A DNA stretch of 34,695 bases, taken from assembly GCA_944383135.1 (NCBI GenBank), contig CALWOL010000128.1, positions 1 to 34,695 on the forward strand, given 5' to 3'. Below are positions 8,083-15,246 of this stretch, in pieces (position 1 is the stretch's first letter; each line of letters opens with the position of its first letter). Below the pieces are notes generated by a model. That model made no database searches and had not been told where the DNA came from. It saw nothing but the letters and a program-made list of their open reading frames with translations. This DNA comes from an uncultured Flavonifractor sp. Its GTDB lineage: Bacteria > Bacillota > Clostridia > Oscillospirales > Oscillospiraceae. A program made the translations under genes and the position numbers.

Positions 8083-8155
8083 AATGTTTCTCTGTTCTCC
8101 CTTGGCAATGGCGGAGCCGCCCACGAATGGACGGCTCCCTCTGTTTTGTGATTCT

Positions 8156-8184
8156 ATTGTACCGGAAACCGGCGGGCAGGTCAA
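8156..8184 (-). promoter_or_regulatory. Promoter of the PcrA helicase gene
   Basis: On the minus strand TTGACC (8179-8184), a 17-nt spacer and TACAAT (8156-8161) form a good sigma-A promoter. The roughly 65-nt leader contains the small hairpin GGAGCCG / CGGCTCC. The promoter position rules out the longer reading of the helicase gene. Confidence 0.78.
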
Positions 8185-8191
8185 CCCCGCT

Positions 8192-8722
8192 TTACGCGGG
8201 GAGATACTCGATGGAGGTGACCACCCCGTCCTCCAAAATGAAGCTGAGGGTCACATCCCCGGCGGTATAGCTCAGCATGCCCTCGGTGCCGCTTTCGCTC
8301 TCGCCGTAGGCGGCGGTGACATCGGCCTCGGCGCTGCCGATGTACACCCCCTCCCCGGTGGAGACGGTGTCGTCGGTGAGGCGGATGGAGTTGACATAAT
8401 CCTCCTCTCCCTCGGGACGGGTGGTGATGACGAAGCCGGGATAGGTGTAGGTCTTGTCCAGCCCCTCGAAGGCGCAGGACTCCGCCTCAAAGTAGCTCTG
8501 CTCCTCCCCCAGAACGGCCAGCACGTCGGCCATGTTGTCGTTGACCGCCACGGTGTTTCCGTTGACGGAGAAGGTATAGGCGGTGCGCTCCCCGCCGGTC
8601 TGGGCGCTGTCCAGGGGGGCGGCGCTCCCGCCGCCGGCGGGGGTGTCGCTGCCGCCGGAGCAGGCGGTGAGAGACAGGGTCAGGCCCGCAGCCAGGGCCA
8701 GGGCAAGCAGTTTCTTGTTCAT
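8192..8722 (-). CDS. Small lipoprotein of unknown function, last gene of the Dlt-like operon
   Basis: This 176-aa protein has a lipoprotein signal (MNKKLLALALAAGLTLSLTAC, cleavage before Cys21) and a Gly/Ser-rich linker (22-46). The remaining domain of about 130 residues is acidic and beta-rich, with VNDNMADVLAVLGEE, YFEAESCAFEGLDKTYTYPG and VSTGEGVYIGSAEADVTAAYG. The second segment looks like a repeat of a short module about when and how the strand pairs form, but I do not recognise a named family with certainty. ATG overlaps the stop of the DltD-like gene (ATGA), and AAAGGAGG lies upstream, so it is co-expressed with that system. An accessory role at the outer membrane face is inferred from context only. 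Confidence 0.75.
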   Translation of the reverse strand: MNKKLLALALAAGLTLSLTACSGGSDTPAGGGSAAPLDSAQTGGERTAYTFSVNGNTVAVNDNMADVLAVLGEEQSYFEAESCAFEGLDKTYTYPGFVITTRPEGEEDYVNSIRLTDDTVSTGEGVYIGSAEADVTAAYGESESGTEGMLSYTAGDVTLSFILEDGVVTSIEYLPA

Positions 8723-9780
8723 TGTGGGGTATCCTCCTTTTGTTCGGCGGCCCAGGCCGCCTCCAGCGCAGTCTTTCTCTGGGCGTAGGTCTCACTTTTC
8801 TCCGCCCAGATGGTCTCGTAGGGCTCCTGTCCCCGGCGGTCCTCCACCTGGGGACAGTGCTGGGTGAGCCAGGCCCCGAACCAGCGGGCCAGTTTCTCCG
8901 CCCCGTACAGATTCAGGTGCAGGCCGTGGTCGTAGGTGTCGGTGCGGAAGTCCAGCCCCGCCTCGTCCACAATCTCCAGACAATTGACATATTGCAGGCC
9001 GCGGGCGGCGGCGTAGTCCTCCATCTGCGCCTCCCACTCGTCGTACCAGTAGGGGTACAGGCTGGGGGCCTTCACCAGCACCAGCTCCACCCCGTGGGAT
9101 TCACACAGCTCCGCCATTTTGTCCAGATACTCGTAGCAGATATCGGCAAACTGGTAGTCCGCCAGGGGCTTGCCCTCGGGCACGTTCTCCGCCGGGCGGA
9201 CCTCCACATTCATCAGATAGCCGCTGTCCGATACCTGGTCCCGGTGGAACAGGTACTCCACGTCCTCCCCGGTGAGCTCGTTCCAGCGGGAGTGGTAGCG
9301 CAGCAGGGGGAAGAGGTAGGAGAGCAGGCTCTCCTCCTCGGTCATGGAGGCGTTCACCGCCGCCAGCTTCTGGGGGGAGAGGCGCATCCCGTCCAGGTTC
9401 AGGCGGTTGTAGGCCTCGCTCTGGGGCTCGCCGTACTGCATGCTCAGCACGTTGAACACCATCACCTTGGGGGTTTCGTATTTCAGGGTCTCCTCCATCA
9501 GGTAGTAGGACTGCCAGATGAGCTGCTGGGCCGAGCCCCGGATGTAGCTGGTGATGCCGTACTCCCGCCACAATACGTCGGGGGAGAAGTTCTCATACAC
9601 CTCGCAGTCCCCGATAAACACCACGTCGTGGCCGGCGGTCTCGTTGTAATACTCGGCGATGAGGGCCCCCTCGGGAATCTCGCTCATGTACTTGGGCATG
9701 AACAGGGCGTTGAGCAGCCACAGGGCCGCCGCCAGGATGACGCACCAGAGGATGCCGGTGAAAATCAGCTTCTTTTTCAT
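8719..9780 (-). CDS. DltD-like SGNH-fold protein with Cys at the nucleophile position
   Basis: This 353-aa protein has one N-terminal membrane anchor (about 5-27) and an extracellular SGNH-hydrolase-like domain. Block I reads VVFIGDCEVYENF; the residue normally Ser is Cys59 (codon TGC at 9604-9606). Block V supplies the Asp/His pair in YDHGLHLNLYGAEKLA near residue 290. Similar proteins accompany MBOAT acyltransferases (DltD, AlgX/PatB-type) and complete transfer of an acyl group to a cell-surface polymer. ATG has AGGAGG upstream and lies 11 nt after the MBOAT gene. The stop overlaps the following lipoprotein gene. The C-terminal 40 residues are charged and Gln/Glu/Ala-rich. Confidence 0.85.
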   Translation of the reverse strand: MKKKLIFTGILWCVILAAALWLLNALFMPKYMSEIPEGALIAEYYNETAGHDVVFIGDCEVYENFSPDVLWREYGITSYIRGSAQQLIWQSYYLMEETLKYETPKVMVFNVLSMQYGEPQSEAYNRLNLDGMRLSPQKLAAVNASMTEEESLLSYLFPLLRYHSRWNELTGEDVEYLFHRDQVSDSGYLMNVEVRPAENVPEGKPLADYQFADICYEYLDKMAELCESHGVELVLVKAPSLYPYWYDEWEAQMEDYAAARGLQYVNCLEIVDEAGLDFRTDTYDHGLHLNLYGAEKLARWFGAWLTQHCPQVEDRRGQEPYETIWAEKSETYAQRKTALEAAWAAEQKEDTPQ

Positions 9781-9791
9781 CTCCGGCCTCC

Positions 9792-11384
9792 TCAGAATTG
9801 GTTGTAGATGAACTGGGTGGCGTCAAAGCCGATGCCGTAGATGCCGAAGATGACCATGCATACCACCAGCGCCGCGCAGCCGCCCCAGGCCAGGTTGGGA
9901 TTGCGGCGGACCAGCTGCTCCCGCATGGGCTCCTTCCGGCCCAGCAGGGAGCAGGCCAGCATGGCCAGGGTGCCGAAAAAGGCCACCATCCAGTCCGCCC
10001 CGGTGATGCCCAGCTCCAGGAAGGAGCCGTTCCACAGCACCGAGGGCCGGAAGGAGGTGAAGATGGTGCCCACCTGCTTGAAGGTGAGGGGCACGTCCCG
10101 GTACACGTCCAGCACCCGGATGGAGCTCATCAGCACAAAGGTGCGGCCCACCTCAAACAGCCGGTAGCCGAAGCTGCCCTTCAGGCCGGGGAAGCGCCCG
10201 TGAAATTTGGCGTACAGGGGCTCGCACTCCTGGGAGACCAGGATGACCACCCCGTTGAGCAGGCCCCAGACGATGAAGTTCCAGCTGGCCCCGTGCCACA
10301 CGCCGGTGACGAACCACAGCAGCATGGTGCACAGGTACACCGACACCCGCTTGCCCGGCTCCCCCAGCTTGGCTCTGGCCTTCTGGTGGAGCTTTAATAC
10401 GCCCTTGCTCACCGACAGGGGGTAGAACACGTAGTCCCTGAACCAGGTGCCCATGGTGATGTGCCAGCGCCGCCAGTACTCGGCGATGTTCTTGGAGAAG
10501 AAGGGCCGCTCAAAGTTCTCGGTGACCTGGACGCCCAGCATCTGGGATACGCCGATGGTAATGTCGATGCCGCCGGTAAAGTCGGCGTACAGCTGCACGG
10601 CGTAGAGGAACATCACCGCCAGCACATATATCCCGGTGTATTGCTCGGGGGCGGACACCAGCTCCCGCAGGGGGATGGCCAGCCGGTCGGCCACAATGAG
10701 CTTCTTGGCAAAGCCCCACACCACCCGCATGCCCCCCATGGCAATCTGCCGGGAGTCCCAGCGGTGCTCGGCATACAGGCTCCGGCTCAGGTCGGAGAAG
10801 CGGCTGATGGGGCCCTGGATGAGCTGGGGGAAGAAGGTGACGAAGAGGGCGAATTTCCCCAGGCTGCGCTCCGGGGGATACTTGCCCCAGTACACGTCGA
10901 TAAGGTAGCCCATGGACTGGAAGGTATAGAAGGAGACGCCCATGGGCAGCACCAGATCGGCCATGGGCAGCCGGGCGGCGGAGCCGGCGGCAGCCAGCAC
11001 GCCGTTGACGTTGCCCAGCACAAAGTCGGTGTACTTCACCACCGCCAGAATGCCGAAGTTCAGCAGCAGGCAGGCCAGGGTCCACCGCCAGCGGACCTTT
11101 TTCCCGGCGGCCTTATAGGCCTTGCGCTGCTCCTTGTCCATCTGGTCCCGGTGCGCCTTGAGCCAGGCGTCCTGCTCCTGCTGGAGCCGGCCCACCTTCT
11201 GGGCCGCCAGCCAGGTGGTCACCGCCGTGACGCCGATGTAGATGAGGCAGTACCACCCGGCGAAGAAGTAGAAGAACAGGCTGCCGGCCAGCAGCAGCTT
11301 CCACTGGTGCCGCCTGGGGATGAGGTAGTACAGGACAAAGAGCACCGCGAAAAAGCACAGAAACTGTGCGGATGCAAAACTCAT
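9792..11384 (-). CDS. MBOAT-family O-acyltransferase (DltB/AlgI-like)
   Basis: This 530-aa polytopic membrane protein carries the MBOAT signature WRRWHITMGTWFRDYVFYPL (about 305-324) and the catalytic histidine H364 in VTGVWHGASWNF. Other family blocks are PMGVSFYTFQSMGYLIDVYWG and LYADFTGGIDITIG. MBOAT proteins of this class carry an acyl or aminoacyl group from a cytosolic carrier through the membrane. It is flanked by a carrier protein gene (9-nt gap) and a DltD-like gene (11-nt gap), which sets its partners. The protein ends exactly in FIYNQF, resembling the C-terminal acyl-relay motif of DltX and AlgI-type proteins. Residues 65-100 form a charged cytosolic loop. Confidence 0.93.
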   Translation of the reverse strand: MSFASAQFLCFFAVLFVLYYLIPRRHQWKLLLAGSLFFYFFAGWYCLIYIGVTAVTTWLAAQKVGRLQQEQDAWLKAHRDQMDKEQRKAYKAAGKKVRWRWTLACLLLNFGILAVVKYTDFVLGNVNGVLAAAGSAARLPMADLVLPMGVSFYTFQSMGYLIDVYWGKYPPERSLGKFALFVTFFPQLIQGPISRFSDLSRSLYAEHRWDSRQIAMGGMRVVWGFAKKLIVADRLAIPLRELVSAPEQYTGIYVLAVMFLYAVQLYADFTGGIDITIGVSQMLGVQVTENFERPFFSKNIAEYWRRWHITMGTWFRDYVFYPLSVSKGVLKLHQKARAKLGEPGKRVSVYLCTMLLWFVTGVWHGASWNFIVWGLLNGVVILVSQECEPLYAKFHGRFPGLKGSFGYRLFEVGRTFVLMSSIRVLDVYRDVPLTFKQVGTIFTSFRPSVLWNGSFLELGITGADWMVAFFGTLAMLACSLLGRKEPMREQLVRRNPNLAWGGCAALVVCMVIFGIYGIGFDATQFIYNQF

Positions 11385-11393
11385 GGGGCCGGC

Positions 11394-11621
11394 TTACGCC
11401 TCATCCAGCCGCTGGATCATCTCCCACAAGGCCTGGGCGGAGTTGAAGTTCTCGGGCACAATCTCCTCGGCGGGCACCGCCACGTCAAAGGCGTCGTTGA
11501 TCTCCGCCACCAGGGAGACGATGTCGATGGAGTCCAGAATCTTGTCGTCGATGAGGGTGGTGCAGTGCTCGAAGTCCACGTCGGGGTGAAGCTCCTTCAG
11601 AATGTCCAGCAGTTCTTCCAT
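11394..11621 (-). CDS. Acyl/aminoacyl carrier protein (DltC-like)
   Basis: This 75-aa carrier protein is acidic and helical. The phosphopantetheine attachment site is Ser31 in LDSIDIVSLVAEI, the usual D-S-[IL]-D/E motif. It would be made holo by a phosphopantetheinyl transferase encoded elsewhere, loaded by the adenylating enzyme encoded upstream, and read by the MBOAT encoded downstream. AAAGGAG lies 9 nt before the ATG. Length matches DltC (about 78 aa). The local sequence alone would also fit other free-standing carrier proteins; neighbours make the Dlt-like role likely. Confidence 0.92.
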   Translation of the reverse strand: MEELLDILKELHPDVDFEHCTTLIDDKILDSIDIVSLVAEINDAFDVAVPAEEIVPENFNSAQALWEMIQRLDEA

Positions 11622-11635
11622 GATGTAATTCTCCT

Positions 11636-13144
11636 TTATTGTTCTTGGTTTGCAGACAGTGCCTTTCGGTCAATCTTTCCATTGGGGGTGAGGGGCAGGC
11701 GCTCCAGCCGCTCCATCTTGTTGGGGAGCATGTACCGGGGCAGCTTCTCCTTCAGGAAGGCGGAGAGGCCGGCGCTCTCCGCCGTGCCGGTGTAGTAGAG
11801 CAGGATTTTGTCCCGCTTCCCGTCGTACACCGCGCAGGCCTGGGCGATTTCGGGATGCATGGCGGCCACCACCTCAATCTCCTGCAATTCAATGCGGTGG
11901 CCCATGTGCTTGATCTGAAAATCCTTCCGGGAGACGAACACCAGCTCCCCCCGCTCGTTGTACCGGCCCAAATCGCCGGTGCGGTAGATGAGCTCGGGGT
12001 AGGCGTCGTTCAGGGGGTTCTGCACAAAGCACTCCGCCGTCTTTGACCGCATCCGGTAGTAGCCCAGGGTGAGGCAGGTGCCCTTGATGCAGATCTCCCC
12101 CAGCTCCCCGGGGGCGGCCTGCCGGTTGTCCTCGGTGAGCAGCAGGATGCCGGTGTTGGGGAAGGGCTGTCCGATGGGGATGACCTCGTCGGGGCCGAAT
12201 TCCCGCTCCACGTGGTAGTAGCAGCTCATCCCCGTGGCCTCGGTGGGGCCGTACAGATTGGTAAATCTGGCGTGGGGCAGGGCGGCCCGCCACAGCTGGA
12301 ACTGCCGGATGGGGAACACCTCGCTGCCGAAGGCGATGGTGTGAAGGTACTCCGGCACATGCTTCTCCAGCACCCGCAGCCCGGAAATCATGGTGAGGGC
12401 GGACACCACCCAGCACACGGTGTTGATTTTGTGGGCGTTGAGGTATTCCACCAGCTTGATGGGAAAGAGGAACAGGCTCTTGGGAATCAGGTAGGTGGTG
12501 GCCCCGAATTTCAGGGTGGGATACAGCTCCTTCAGACAGGCGTCAAAGTACAGGGGAGTCTGGTTGCCGAACACCGTCTTCTCTGAAAAGCCCAGGGTGG
12601 CGGAGAGCTGCTCAATGTAGTCGATGACCGAGCGGTGGCAGGCCACCACCCCCTTGGGCACCCCGGTGGAGCCGGAGGTGAATACGATGTACAGTGGGTC
12701 GGTGTCCAGCTGCCCGGCCCGGATGCGCTCCAGCAGCGGGCCGTCGGGCTCCGCCGCCGCCGCGTCCTCATAATCGCACAAAATGCCCTGATAGCCCAGA
12801 GCCTCCGCCTGGGGGCGGGTCTTTCCGTCGCACAGCACCGCCCGGGGGCGCAGGGTCTGGAAGATGAGCTCCACCCGGTAGGGGGGCATCTCCTCGTCAA
12901 TGGGCACATAAAAGCACCCGGCGTACACCACCCCAAAGAAGGCGGCGATGGAGCGGGGATGCTTCTCCATAAACACCACCACCGGCTCCTGGCGCAGGCC
13001 CTGACCGGCCAGCCAGGTGCCGATGCCCCGGGCCGCCCGGGAGAGCTGGGAGAAGGTGAGGCTGTCGGCGCCGTTGCTGAAGGCCACCTTGTCCGGCAGC
13101 CGGGGGGCGGTAGCCTCCAGATATTCCAATACATTACGCTGCAC
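11636..13144 (-). CDS. Amino-acid adenylating enzyme (DltA-like)
   Basis: This 502-aa stand-alone adenylation domain should activate an amino acid with ATP and load it on the carrier protein. Core motifs are A3 FTSGSTGVPKGVV (155-167), A4 Asp201 in YFDACLKEL, which would hold the substrate amino group, A5 NLYGPTEAT (296-304), A7 YRTGDLGRY, A8 GHRIELQEIE and A10 NGKIDRKAL with Lys490. In DltA the segment FCGEVLP carries the Cys that selects D-alanine; here the aligned segment is AFGSEVFP, with Gly273 in that place. The substrate may therefore not be D-Ala. The start is GTG at 13142-13144 with GGAGG 9 nt upstream, and the gene overlaps the transglutaminase gene by 11 nt. Confidence 0.9.
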   Translation of the reverse strand: MQRNVLEYLEATAPRLPDKVAFSNGADSLTFSQLSRAARGIGTWLAGQGLRQEPVVVFMEKHPRSIAAFFGVVYAGCFYVPIDEEMPPYRVELIFQTLRPRAVLCDGKTRPQAEALGYQGILCDYEDAAAAEPDGPLLERIRAGQLDTDPLYIVFTSGSTGVPKGVVACHRSVIDYIEQLSATLGFSEKTVFGNQTPLYFDACLKELYPTLKFGATTYLIPKSLFLFPIKLVEYLNAHKINTVCWVVSALTMISGLRVLEKHVPEYLHTIAFGSEVFPIRQFQLWRAALPHARFTNLYGPTEATGMSCYYHVEREFGPDEVIPIGQPFPNTGILLLTEDNRQAAPGELGEICIKGTCLTLGYYRMRSKTAECFVQNPLNDAYPELIYRTGDLGRYNERGELVFVSRKDFQIKHMGHRIELQEIEVVAAMHPEIAQACAVYDGKRDKILLYYTGTAESAGLSAFLKEKLPRYMLPNKMERLERLPLTPNGKIDRKALSANQEQ

Positions 13145-14441
13145 TTGCGGATTCCTCCGGATTCTCCGGCGACTGGGCCGGGCTTTCAGATGTGCCGGTC
13201 TCCGCCGGCGGGGTGGGGGCGGGGCCGGGACTGTCCGCCGGGGCCGGACTGCCGGAGGGGGCGGCGGAGGAGCTGGCCTCCGGAGACTCGGCGGCGCCGG
13301 GGGAGGGGGTGGCCTGGGGGGAGGTCTCCGGGGCGGGGGCCTGTGTGGGGGAGACCTCCGGCGAAGCCGTGGCCGTGGGAGAAACCTGCGGCGGGGGCGT
13401 CACGGTGGGCGTGGGCTCCGGCACCGGGGTGGGCGTGGTCTCCGGTACAGGGGTGGGCCTGGGCGTGGGGGTCACCGGAGCGGTGCCCTGCACCACCTCC
13501 ACCGGGCAGGCGTCATAGTCATAGACGTAGTAGTTTTTGCGGATGCCGCTGCACTGCTGGGTGTAGGCCTGCACCTCCGCCTCGGTGAGCAGGAAGGAGT
13601 ACAGGGGGTAGCTGTTGGGGTGGGGGCAGGCGTCAAAGTGATAATAGCCGCTTCCCACGTCCACCAGCTGCCAGTAGTGCCGGGAGTTGCCCCCCACCCG
13701 GGTCAGATCCACATTTGGGATACCCGCCCGGGTGAGCAGGGCCTTGGAGCAGGCGAAGTAGTTGTAGCAGTCCCCGCTGCGGCGGGTAAAGCCCACATAG
13801 GCCCCCACCAGCCAGCTGGACTTATCGGAGGTGCCCACGTATTTGATGTTGTTGTGGACATAATTGTAGATGGCCAGGGCCTTTTCCCGCTGGCTCATGC
13901 CGGCGCTGGTGATGTCGGCCAGAATGTCGTCGGCCAGGGCGTTGACGGTGTCCAGGGTAATTTCCGTGTTCCCGGCCTCCACCACGTCCTCGGTTTCGCC
14001 GGTGTCCTCGTCGTCCACCGTGACGGTCTCCACTACCGTCACGGTGATGGGCACCTCCGTCCGGTTGCCGGCGGCGTCCTCCGCCCAGTAGACGGCCTGG
14101 TATTCCCCGGGCACCGACAGGTTGACCCCGCTGGCGTCCACCTGGAGCTGGACGGTCTCATCCACATCGTCGGTGACCGAGACTCCGGTGCGGTAGCTCA
14201 GGCTCTCCCCCACCGCCACCGTCAAATCCCGGGTGCCCAGGATTTCCGGGGGCTGGGTGTCCTCCGCCGGGGCGGGGGAGTCAGAGCTGTTGGGCGCGGG
14301 GGAGGCGTTCGCCCCGGGGGCGGAGCCGCGGGGGAGCAGAACGGCCAGCAGAATCACCGCCGCCACCGCGCACAGGGCGAGAATCGCCCACAGCAGGGGA
14401 GGACGCCGGGCGCCGCGCTTATGTACTTCCACCATGGGCAT
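13134..14441 (-). CDS. Membrane-anchored transglutaminase-like protein with Ig-like domain and Pro/Ser/Thr tail
   Basis: This 435-aa surface protein has a basic N-terminus and one helix (about 16-36) acting as a signal anchor, a Ser/Pro/Ala linker, and a bacterial Ig-like (DUF5011-type) domain (about 64-136, ending with EDAAGNRTEVPITVTVVE). A transglutaminase-like cysteine-protease fold follows (about 165-285). Its triad is Cys225 in RSGDCYNYF, His255 in SRHYWQL and Asp270 in YHFDACP. The last 115 or so residues (319-435) are almost entirely Pro, Ser, Thr, Ala, Glu and Gly with no LPxTG motif or hydrophobic end. It is the first gene of the Dlt-like operon, with AAGGAAGG before the ATG. The catalytic set is complete, so it may cross-link or cleave wall peptides or proteins; the target is unknown. 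Confidence 0.88.
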   Translation of the reverse strand: MPMVEVHKRGARRPPLLWAILALCAVAAVILLAVLLPRGSAPGANASPAPNSSDSPAPAEDTQPPEILGTRDLTVAVGESLSYRTGVSVTDDVDETVQLQVDASGVNLSVPGEYQAVYWAEDAAGNRTEVPITVTVVETVTVDDEDTGETEDVVEAGNTEITLDTVNALADDILADITSAGMSQREKALAIYNYVHNNIKYVGTSDKSSWLVGAYVGFTRRSGDCYNYFACSKALLTRAGIPNVDLTRVGGNSRHYWQLVDVGSGYYHFDACPHPNSYPLYSFLLTEAEVQAYTQQCSGIRKNYYVYDYDACPVEVVQGTAPVTPTPRPTPVPETTPTPVPEPTPTVTPPPQVSPTATASPEVSPTQAPAPETSPQATPSPGAAESPEASSSAAPSGSPAPADSPGPAPTPPAETGTSESPAQSPENPEESASAA

Positions 14442-14527
14442 GGTCCCTTCCTTCTCGCTCCATCCGGACCTCGGACATCCGGAAAAATGGGTATAGCAAA
14501 ATAAGCAGAGTTGCCCCTGCTTTGGTC

Positions 14528-14557
14528 AGTATAGCGCGCCCCTTCCAGGGCTGTCAA
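14528..14557 (-). promoter_or_regulatory. Promoter of the transglutaminase/Dlt-like operon
   Basis: On the minus strand TTGACA (14552-14557), an 18-nt spacer and TATACT (14528-14533) form a strong sigma-A promoter. The leader is about 80 nt and contains a small stem AGCAG / CTGCT near 14504-14521. No other promoter is visible in the tightly packed genes down to 8192. Confidence 0.82.
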
Positions 14558-14636
14558 CCCCCTAAATCCCCGTCCCTTTCCCCCAATCCGGCGAAATCCG
14601 ACCGGGACAGAAAGGGGTGCAAAGAACGGAGAACTG

Positions 14637-14645
14637 TGATATAAT
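14637..14645 (+). promoter_or_regulatory. Extended -10 promoter of the acetyltransferase gene
   Basis: TGATATAAT gives a perfect -10 (14640-14645) with an extended TGn element. The -35 region (GTGCAA) is poor, as is common with extended -10 promoters. It would start transcription about 25 nt before the acetyltransferase ATG. Confidence 0.65.
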
Positions 14646-14676
14646 CGAAAAGCTGGTTTTCAAGGAGGGAAGGACC

Positions 14677-15246
14677 ATGACGCCATATGTGTTTCGCTCG
14701 GCCCGGCTGTACTATCTGGCGGCCAATCCGGACCTGGCGGCGGCCGCCGCCGCCTTTTTCCGCCGCAACCGGGCCGCCTTCGCCCCCTTTGACCCGGTAC
14801 AGCCGGAGGAATTCTTTACCCCGGCGGGGCAGGCGGACCGGCTGGCGGAGGACCTGAAGCGGGCGGAGGCGGGACGGAGCTTCCGCTTTCTGCTGGTTCA
14901 GCCCCGGCATCCGGGAAAGGTGGTGGGCCTGGTGGGGCTCAACGAAATCGTCCGGGGCGCCTTTCAATCCTGCTTCCTCTCCTATAAGACAGACGCCGCC
15001 CTGTGGGGGCGGGGCTATGGCAGCGAGGCCATCGCCGCGGTGACGGACTGGGGCTTTCGGGTGCTGGGGCTCCACCGGGTGGAGGCCAATATCATGCCCT
15101 GGAACCTGGCCTCCCGCCGGGCGGCGGAAAAGGCGGGCTATGCGGAGGAGGGCCTGTCCCGGCATTACCTGAAGATCAACGGCCGGTGGGAGGATCACCT
15201 CCACTATGTCCAGCTCAACGAGGAGGATACGGATGGAAGAACATAA
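14677..15246 (+). CDS. GNAT-family N-acetyltransferase (RimJ/RimL-like)
   Basis: This 189-aa GNAT protein should transfer acetyl from acetyl-CoA to an amine; the acceptor is unknown. The acetyl-CoA pyrophosphate loop reads LWGRGYGSEAIAAVTDWGF (about residues 108-126), followed by the RimJ/L-type block LHRVEANIMPWNLASRRAAEKAGY. The protein ends with a short beta strand DHLHYVQL. The ATG at 14677 is chosen over an upstream in-frame start at 14617 because CAAGGAGGG lies 9 nt before it and the promoter lies between the two. The gene overlaps the transporter gene by 14 nt. Confidence 0.92.
   Translation: MTPYVFRSARLYYLAANPDLAAAAAAFFRRNRAAFAPFDPVQPEEFFTPAGQADRLAEDLKRAEAGRSFRFLLVQPRHPGKVVGLVGLNEIVRGAFQSCFLSYKTDAALWGRGYGSEAIAAVTDWGFRVLGLHRVEANIMPWNLASRRAAEKAGYAEEGLSRHYLKINGRWEDHLHYVQLNEEDTDGRT

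Noticed and set aside
5767-8151. A 794-codon open frame antisense to the helicase gene
   Set aside because: The translation is low-complexity Gly/Val/Leu/His/Gln typical of the opposite strand of GC-rich genes, while the other strand encodes all PcrA helicase motifs.
11636-13144. Calling the adenylating enzyme plain DltA (D-alanine ligase)
   Set aside because: The D-Ala-selecting Cys is replaced by Gly and the operon order and partners differ, so only a DltA-like call is supported.
13137-13500. A tandem DNA repeat or CRISPR-like array at the end of the transglutaminase gene
   Set aside because: The repetition is short and irregular and follows a Pro/Ser/Thr-rich reading frame; there are no equal-sized repeats and spacers.
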